A stretch of DNA of 64,000 bases, taken from Isoetes taiwanensis (Eukaryota; Streptophyta; Lycopodiopsida; Isoetales; Isoetaceae). The DNA lies in the NCBI GenBank assembly GCA_021234155.1, contig JAJEKV010000065.1:310001-374000 (forward strand), read 5' to 3'. Of the stretch, positions 57,967-64,000 are shown in pieces. A program made the translations under genes and the position numbers. The stretch's first letter is position 1. Each line of letters starts with the position of its first letter. Below the pieces are notes generated by a model, which made no database searches, was not told where the DNA came from, and saw nothing but the letters and a program-made list of their open reading frames with translations.

Positions 57967-58736
57967 AGAGGTATTAGTCAGGCTAATACTAAGTAGTGTA
58001 CACCACTGTGCCTTGGATAGGCAGATCGTCCATAGGGACATGGCATCAGAGGAGGGTCTGATGGCCAAGCCGTATGTGTTGGGAGTCATGACCCCAAATA
58101 TCGTTGGTTCTTACAAGATGCCTTCGGCAAAAAAGGCGACCAATTAAGGCCATAGGAAAAAAAGGCTAAAGAGAGACCTGACTTATAAATAGAGAAGAGG
58201 ACTTATTAATAGAAAAGGGGACATATGAATAGGGAAGTGGCGTTGAAGGAAGGGGCGTGACTTTTGGCCATTGGGCTTTTCTTTGTCTCGGCCGCTTTCG
58301 GGGAGAATCTAAGGATTCTATGGTTGGGTGGAGAGTTACGCCTTTTTTCCTGGCGTGTGCTAGAGTAAGAACTTAAGCGAACTCTCCACCCGACCATAGA
58401 ATCCTTAGATTCTCCCCAGAGAGAGAGACGACAAAAGCCCAATGGCCAAAAGTCCGTCCCTTCCTTCAACGTCACTTCCCTATTCATATGTCCATTTTTC
58501 TATTAATAAGTCCTCTTCTCTATTTATAAGTCTGTGCTCTCTCTTTAGCCTTTTTCCCTCGGCCTTAATTGGCTGCCTTTTTGCCGAAGGCATCTTGTAG
58601 AACCAGCGTATGTTTGGGGTCATGACTCCCAACATGCGGCAGCCATCGGACCTTCCTCGATGCCATGTCCTTATGGACGATCTGCCTATCAAGGCACGAT
58701 GGTGTACACTACTTAGTATTAGCGACTAATACCTCT
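57967..58736. mobile_element. 770-bp foldback element
   Basis: Starts AGAGGTATTAG and ends CTAATACCTCT. The arms pair over about 370 bp each, e.g. AGTGTACACCA with TGGTGTACACT, GGCAGATCGTCCAT with ATGGACGATCTGCC, GGGAGTCATGACCCCAAA with TTTGGGGTCATGACTCCC, and GAATCTAAGGATTCTATGGT with its complement near the centre. The loop is only about 40 bp (around 58340-58380). There is no coding capacity and no clear TSD. A shorter related piece (GGGGTCATGACTCCCAA) recurs at 59017-59040. A transcript would be almost pure double-stranded RNA. Confidence 0.93.
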
Positions 58737-59399
58737 TGGGTTTCTTAAGCGCAAGTGAAATCTCACTAAGTCCACCGCGAACCTAGATGGCGCAAGGAGA
58801 GGTAAAGGTCTAGCCTCCCCAACAGTAGATCCAACCAATGGATCACCCACCGAAATTTGAGAACTAGCATCCGGGCATAGCCAAAGGAAAAGTCCCCTAG
58901 AATGTGGCGTCCCTTCCTTCATAAAGGCCTCCTCTTAAAATAGATCTAGTTCCCCTTTTACCTCCTCCTTCTATCTTTGGCTTCCACCTTTTGGCCAAAG
59001 ATGACACAAAAAAGACGTATGATTGGGGTCATGACTCCCAATACATGCGGTGTATTAGGGCATTACCATCCTAATACCGTATTAGGGCATTAACCTTCCT
59101 AATACCATTCTTGTGTACACATTTAATATTTGGCCCCTCTCGGAGTGCACAAAGCTTAACTTCAGTTGATCACCGAGATCACCGGCCACCTGAGATCCCT
59201 TGGTCTCTCTACACGGACCCGGCTTCACCCTTGATGTCTATGTCTGCGGATTTTTAGGTTAGAAGCCTTAACTTGACCCACCAAGGTAAAGACAAGCGAC
59301 CTCGGTTTGTTGGAACTCAATCGTTCTAGATGGACTGCTTCATATAGAATAGGCCTTCCACATTGAGCGAGATAAACTTCCTGTAAGCTTCGGTAAAGA
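58737..59399. other. Repeat-related spacer
   Basis: Holds a fragment related to the foldback arm (59017-59048) and a tandem GTATTAGGGCATTA duplication (about 59052-59110). It may include the 3' end of the gypsy element on the minus strand; no LTR is recognised. Confidence 0.4.
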
Positions 59400-60722
59400 C
59401 AAATGATCGCGGAAGTATTCTTCTTTACGCCATTAAACTACTGTATGTGGTGCATTGAGATACTTGACCAAATACCGCCTCCATTGTCCCTTCCCTTTAT
59501 GCTGAACAATCATTTCTGGAACAAACACCGATTGACCTCCTCCAATTGCAGTTACCTTCAGCGGGTAACAATTGTGGATTAGTTCCTTTGAGCGGTCTCA
59601 AGTACTCAATGTTGAATGCATTATGTATCTTCCATTGTGGCGGAAGTTCAAGTCTGTATGCATTACTATTAATCTTCTCAATTATCCGAAATGGATCATA
59701 ATTCCTTGTCAGCAACTTATGCTTCTTCCTATCAGGTTGAGCTCTTCGCTCCTTAATAACACGCACAAAAACCCAGTCATCTACTTCATATTGTACTTCC
59801 CGTCTTCTTCGATTTGCAGCAGCAGCATACTTTTCTTGAGCCGCTCTTATTGAAGAACGAACTTCCTCTAACACGATCCATGTCCTGCGCCACTTTGTAA
59901 AGCTTCCATCACACCTTCAGCCACTTTGATCATTGGTGTTGGTGGCAGCCGATCTTGAACAATTTGGAAAGGCGCTAACTTCGTTGCTGAATGTGTTGCC
60001 ATATCGTACGCGAACTGTACCATAGGTAGATAATTCTCCCATTCCCCTACGTGCTCATGGACATAACTCCGCAACATAGGCGGTAATGTTCTATGAGTTA
60101 CCTCGATACGCCCATCTGTTTGAGGGTGGCGGTGGGAAGCGCAACTTTGTTCCAAGACTTGTGAACAATGCACGCCAGAACTTACTACAAAACTTTGAAT
60201 CCCGATCTGATATTATCACCTCGGGGAGCCCATGATTTTTGAACTTCCTTAAGGAAAAGTGTTGCAGCTGCAGATGCGTTCAGGGACTTCTTACAAGGAA
60301 TGAATATGGTATACTTGCTGAATCTGTCCACAATGGTCCGGACTTGATCATTGCCTTGGATACTACGTGGCACGGAAACAAAATCCATAGTCACATGCTG
60401 GAAGGGTTTTTCAGGCACACACAATGCCATGAGCAACCCAGGAGTCTTGGCGTGTGAATCTTTTGTCTTCTGACAGGTTACACATCTTTCCACAAATGTG
60501 ATCACATCACTTCTGAGTGACAAGAGTATTAAATATACCTCTATGCCCTGCCGTTGGAACTTCATGACATTCTTTCAACACAATATCACGAAAGTTTTTC
60601 GTTACGCACAAACAATCATTGTGGAACAAGTATCCCCTCCGAATGTAGTGATTGTCAACTACTCTGCTCTGACTTTCATTGAGCAGCAACCTCGCTAAAC
60701 TCTGAATCACCTTCATATTCAT
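59400..60722 (-). mobile_element. Ty3/gypsy chromovirus integrase remnant
   Basis: Minus strand, in order: the zinc-binding HHCC domain (ECHEVPTAGHRGIF ... CVTCQKTKDSH, about 60440-60610); the integrase core, first Asp in VTMDFVSVPRS and second in [10 protein letters not shown] (about 60210), with the later [16 protein letters not shown] after a frameshift near 60130; the GPY/F-type module NRRRREVQYEVDDWVFVRV, KLLTRNYDPFRIIEKINSNA and NAFNIEYLRPL (59560-59860); and a chromodomain-like tail VPEMIVQHKGKGQWRRYLVK, YLNAPHTVV and, after a TAA, WRKEEYF (59400-59510). In chromoviruses the chromodomain steers integration to heterochromatin. Reverse transcriptase, protease, gag and LTRs are absent; several frameshifts and a stop inside the chromodomain mean it is dead. 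Confidence 0.9.
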
Positions 60723-61727
60723 TTTTCATGGCTTGTAATGTACGTGGTGTGGAAATTTGCTTCGGCTCAAGCTTTACTGGTTTATTTTTTGGTTTTTTTG
60801 CTAAGTTCTAGAGTAACATTGAAACATTTTATTTTAAAAAGTTTTCATGAACAGGGGTCGATGGGCGGCTTCTTCATCAGAACCTTTATTGTGTTGTAGC
60901 TGGTAGCTGTTTGTTAAATTTTTATCATCATTTTGTGTCCGATACTCGCTTGCTGTTATAAAAATGGTCGTTCAAGGAAAATGAGCTCGAGAATAACTCG
61001 TTGAAGACACCATGAATTCTTGAATGGAATAAAACGATGTGTATATGCACATTCACTTTCACATTCTTCCTATTTTGCGCTCTCACTATTGATCTCTTAT
61101 TGTTTTATAGGGTGATTCAGTTCTTCCCTTGCTATGCTTTGTGTTTGAAAGGCATGAATGATTTCCATTTTCAAATTCATCTCTTTTGTTGCTCGATAAA
61201 ACAACTGAGATTTTTGGAATGTTGACGACACTGCTTCATGCTTGCAAAGATGTAATGCTTGTTATGGCCGATTCACATGGCTTAGAAATATGCAATGGCT
61301 AACTTCTAGCATTCTAGATACTTCTAGCAAAAAGCAAAGGTTACGATGTTATTCTAGATAGACCTTGTTTCATGCAGCCTTTCTAGAATATCAGGGCTCT
61401 ATAAAATCGCAGTAAGGGCAACCACAGTGCGTTAGCATCGTATTTTATGTTTTGCGCTATTTTATGATCTACTCTTTAAGTCTTTTTTCAGATACCTTGG
61501 TCAAAGTATAGATTTGATGCAATTTTAAGTTTTGCCAACTACTCCTTCATCATTTCATATTGGATGAAATGACTTTCACTTGAATGACTATTTTTTTTTT
61601 CATGCGTTAAATTTTATGCATCTATTATAAAATAAAAGCGTAAATCTTTGAGTTGGATCCCGCCCTCGCATAGTATTGGCTCCCCAAATGGGAGCTTTTG
61701 ATCAAGATGATTCGTAGGTGTGAATTA
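60723..61727. other. AT-rich, no recognised gene
   Basis: Low-complexity T-rich DNA upstream (minus strand) of the integrase remnant. No RT or RNase H motifs were found here, so the gypsy element was cut at about 60722. Confidence 0.4.
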
Positions 61728-62034
61728 GGGGTATTCACAGGTGTGAATACCCCAATGCTGATGTGGCGATGTGAGTGGAGCCTAATCTATTGAAGGGAGT
61801 ATTCACATGTGTGAATACCCCTTTTTCTTTGCATGACGTAAAAATACTATCTACTATCTTTATTTTTTGGATCTGCTGCACGAATCCCTTCAACACCTAA
61901 GCATACCATGCAAGCAGGGGGTATTCACATGCGTGAATACCCTAGTGCCACGTAGACTAGAAGTGTATTCACATATGTGGATACGAGATATTCACATGTG
62001 GGAATACTCCCATATTTACACATGTGAATACCCT
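61728..62034. repeat. Cluster of six GTATTCACA / TGTGAATAC palindromes
   Basis: GGGGTATTCACA-GG-TGTGAATACCCC (61728-61753, 12-bp perfect arms); GTATTCACA-TG-TGTGAATAC (61799-61818); GGGTATTCAC-ATGC-GTGAATACCC (61919-61942); then less perfect copies at 61965-61984, 61989-62006 and 62013-62032. The spacing is irregular (about 71, 120, 46, 24 and 24 bp), so this is not a simple tandem array. Spacers differ in sequence; one holds a SINE tail (61833-61862). Confidence 0.9.
61833..61862 (+). mobile_element. SINE 3' end
   Basis: GCATGACGTAAAAATACTAT and a CTAT-type tail, the same as the end of the SINE at 51640-51770; the head with A and B boxes is absent here. Confidence 0.65.
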
Positions 62035-62294
62035 TACAAGCCCTTTGTTTTTGGGGATCAATATAAGATTAGACGACCTAGGTTTGTCTCCACTATCGGA
62101 CGACTTAGGTTTGATCTACAACTAGACTGCCAAATTTGATCCACGTTTAACCCTTCCATTTGGTAAAGCTATTTTTAACCTCCTCCTTGATCCATCCCCC
62201 CTTTTGCCCTTTATCATCTTGTAGCTATGACATCATTAAGAGGAAATGACATGTTCAATCCTCCCCCTTGATCGCGACATAGGTCACCTTGTTG
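62035..62294. other. Spacer, no recognised gene
   Basis: Nothing supported. Confidence 0.4.
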
Positions 62295-62934
62295 GCCTGG
62301 TAGTAGGAGTTGTAGGCCTCCCACTTCTTCATAAACTCCTGGTGTGCTTTCAACTTCTTCTAGAGACCCTGATATGGTCTACCACGTAAGACTCTCGGGC
62401 AGGTCGCGGCGGCTTCTTGGGATCTTTGTCTTTCTCTCATGTTGGATAGGGCGGGGGTGCTTGTGCCTGCGGATCTTGGTTTGTCTGATCCTCTTCTGTG
62501 GGTTTGGAGGAGCTCCCACCTTCTTGATTAGGGTTATAATCGTCATCATCTGAGTCGTCCGAGGATGGGGGTCGGTAGGGCGGTCATTCATTGATGACAA
62601 TCTTGGCCGTGGGGGTCTTCTTAATCCTCCTCTTGGGCTCCTCCATGCCTTTGCCCTTGAGCTTCTTCTTTTTTCGGCCTCTTTTTCTTCTCTTTTCCTC
62701 TTCTTCTCGGCCTTTTTCTTCGTGATCGTGCAGCCTTTTTCGTGCATTGAATCCAGGCCTCGTTTTGTTCTTCTTCGGTTGGCTCGGGAGTGGGCTCCCT
62801 CTGCTCCTCCCCTTTGCTCGTTCTGCGCTTTCTTGTTTTTCTTTCTCCATTTGCGCAAACTCTTTTTGAATCTCATCATCTTCTGATCCAACGTCTGCTT
62901 TTTCGCCCGGCTGCTTTGGTTGATGCCGAATCAA
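62295..62934 (-). CDS. Lysine/glutamate-rich ORF (gag-like or hypothetical)
   Basis: The minus-strand frame 62934-62584 (116 codons) reads GSEDDEIQKEFAQMEKEKQE, then a run of K/R/E (RRKRGRKKKKLKGKG) and KIVINE before a stop. In the same frame past that stop an acidic low-complexity piece follows (SSDDSDDDYNPNQEGGSSSK). Nearer the 3' side, another frame reads HQEFMKKWEAYNSYYQANKV, THEN-less, with IKGED and a stop at about 62266. The charged blocks and disorder resemble the nucleic-acid-binding ends of retroelement gag proteins or of nuclear proteins. I do not recognise the family. The stop within it suggests decay, so it is more likely element debris than a host gene. Confidence 0.35.
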
Positions 62935-62940
62935 CCGGCT

Positions 62941-63336
62941 CGTCTAGTGATCCCTTTCGAATCCACGTTTCTGCTTTGCTCCTCACGAAGTGCTCTCCTC
63001 GCTTTGATGAAGGTTGGCCTCCCTTGCGAAGTTGCTCCCAAAGCGGCTGGTTGTATGTGCCCTCTTGTCTTGGTATTTGGGTGTTTCACCTAGTCGATAC
63101 TTCAGGCAGTTTGCTTTTGCGTGCCATGTCTTACTTCCGTCCAATCGGAGGTTGGGCCCAAAATTGCCCTGAGTGCAGAGCTAACTTCTGGACAAGAAGT
63201 CTACAAATGAGAGGGGTTTGGGTCTATTTATAGTTTAGGCAATTTTTAGGTCAAATTCTAAGTTACTCATTTCCATGTGACAAAGCACCTATTAACCTAA
63301 AACATGTACTTACTTCAGAGTTTTCTAAGCAATTTT
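62941..63336. other. No recognised gene
   Basis: A plus-strand open frame (62790-63233) runs antisense to the lysine-rich ORF and beyond; no family resemblance. Confidence 0.4.
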
Positions 63337-63401
63337 ACTCACCGTGTGCGCTAGGGGGCTGATCTAATATTTAGATCAGGGCTCTGGCGCATACTGTGAG
63401 T
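63337..63401. repeat. Long hairpin H, copy 1
   Basis: Outer arms ACTCACCGTGTGCGC and GCGCATACTGTGAGT pair at 13 of 15 positions; inner arms CTGATCTAA and TTAGATCAG pair perfectly. About 65 bp. Confidence 0.85.
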
Positions 63402-63550
63402 AGTTTTGCATTTTTGACTAAAAATATACAACTTCTAGACATATTCCTAGGGGTGTGATATGCACATCTAACTAATTCTTACCTTAAAACTCGATCTAGC
63501 ATGTTATCTTGTTAAGATTCATCATGTTTCAAGGTGATTATGGCCAGTTA

Positions 63551-63613
63551 CTCATGGTGTGCGCCTGGGGCTCAACCTAGAATTTAGGTTGGTGCTCTGG
63601 CGCATACCATGAG
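63551..63613. repeat. Long hairpin H, copy 2
   Basis: Outer arms CTCATGGTGTGCGCC and GGCGCATACCATGAG pair at 14 of 15 positions; inner arms CAACCTA and TAGGTTG pair perfectly. The outer arms are shared with copy 1, but the inner arms differ in sequence on both sides while still pairing. Confidence 0.85.
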
Positions 63614-64000
63614 CATTTTTATGCTTAGGTCAAGATTTAGTTCAATTTTTTTAGTTTACTTGGTTTTCAATTCCTCTAACATTTACTAGCTTAGCATATA
63701 CTACAAAAAATGAGAGGAGCATGGCGGTGCTTTGCTCTTGGTCTCCAAGAACATTGTTCGATACCACCGTGGCGCCCCCTACTCATATCTGGGCTCACCG
63801 GTATACAAACGGGGAGTTCATCCCCATACCAGCTCCATGCTAATCTGGGGCCCTCTCCACGTGATCAACGCAACCTTGAAGAGTTCCAGTGGGAAGAATG
63901 AAGGGGTCATTTTACCCTGTCTCCCTCAGGGCCTACCTAGCTGCGGAAGCGTAACAGACATGTCAGTAGCACATACATCAACATCACATGACCATCACGA
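63614..64000. other. No recognised gene
   Basis: A 63-codon plus-strand frame (63710-63901) resembles no family I know. The window ends in unassigned DNA. Confidence 0.4.

Noticed and set aside
61728-62034. Palindrome cluster as a CRISPR array
   Set aside because: Repeats are symmetrical, spacing is irregular (24-120 bp) and the organism is a plant.

Overview
This is plant nuclear DNA. The only gene with a full exon set is an intron-split PDCD2-like gene (53.0-56.4 kb). Around it lie fragments of other plant nuclear genes: a Raf-like (HT1-type) kinase, chloroplast-division MinD, the NMD factor SMG9, an L-type lectin and pentatricopeptide-repeat proteins. The rest is mostly transposon-derived: an L1-type LINE with a zf-RVT end, a second LINE family in three copies, chromodomain Ty3/gypsy remnants, a hAT-like element, foldback elements and a tRNA-type SINE. 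The LINE type and the overall mix make me think of a fern or another large-genome vascular plant. That placement is a guess; the sequence does not prove it.

Layout. 0-6 kb: decayed repeat DNA ending in a 55-bp tandem repeat, a polypurine tract and a putative LTR start, which an L1 entered leaving a perfect 17-bp target duplication. 6-11 kb: dispersed repeats and a 419-bp inverted-repeat MITE with a 5-bp duplication. 11.6-14.6 kb: an unidentified 418-codon ORF and its downstream region. 15.5-17.3 kb: a repeat split by a 1.49-kb hAT-like element (15-bp perfect TIRs, 8-bp TSD) that carries a lectin-gene fragment. 18.2-21.2 kb: a composite second copy that joins a 1-kb block also found at 1.0-2.0 kb to a 2-kb block also found at 12.6-14.6 kb. 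21.5-31.2 kb (minus strand): a mosaic of kinase, MinD and SMG9 3'-gene pieces. It exists in two versions; one MinD copy holds a two-hairpin repeat and the other a LINE. 33.6-43.7 kb: two more LINEs of the same family, in opposite orientations. 45.6-53 kb: AT-rich DNA with local duplications and a SINE. 53-56.4 kb: PDCD2. 57.7-58.7 kb: a hairpin repeat and a 770-bp foldback. 59.4-60.7 kb: a gypsy integrase remnant. 61.7-62.0 kb: six palindromes. 62.3-63 kb: a lysine-rich ORF. 63.3-63.6 kb: two long hairpins with compensating arms.

I see no operon-like or pathway-level cooperation between genes. The biology here is capture, fusion and decay of host genes by mobile DNA, with one probable host gene (PDCD2) that itself carries an apparent 1-nt frameshift. 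No single feature stands out as a new biological system. The best candidates for a second look are the kinase::MinD::SMG9 mosaic, the lectin-carrying hAT element, the palindrome cluster at 61.7 kb and the covarying hairpin pair at 63.4 kb.
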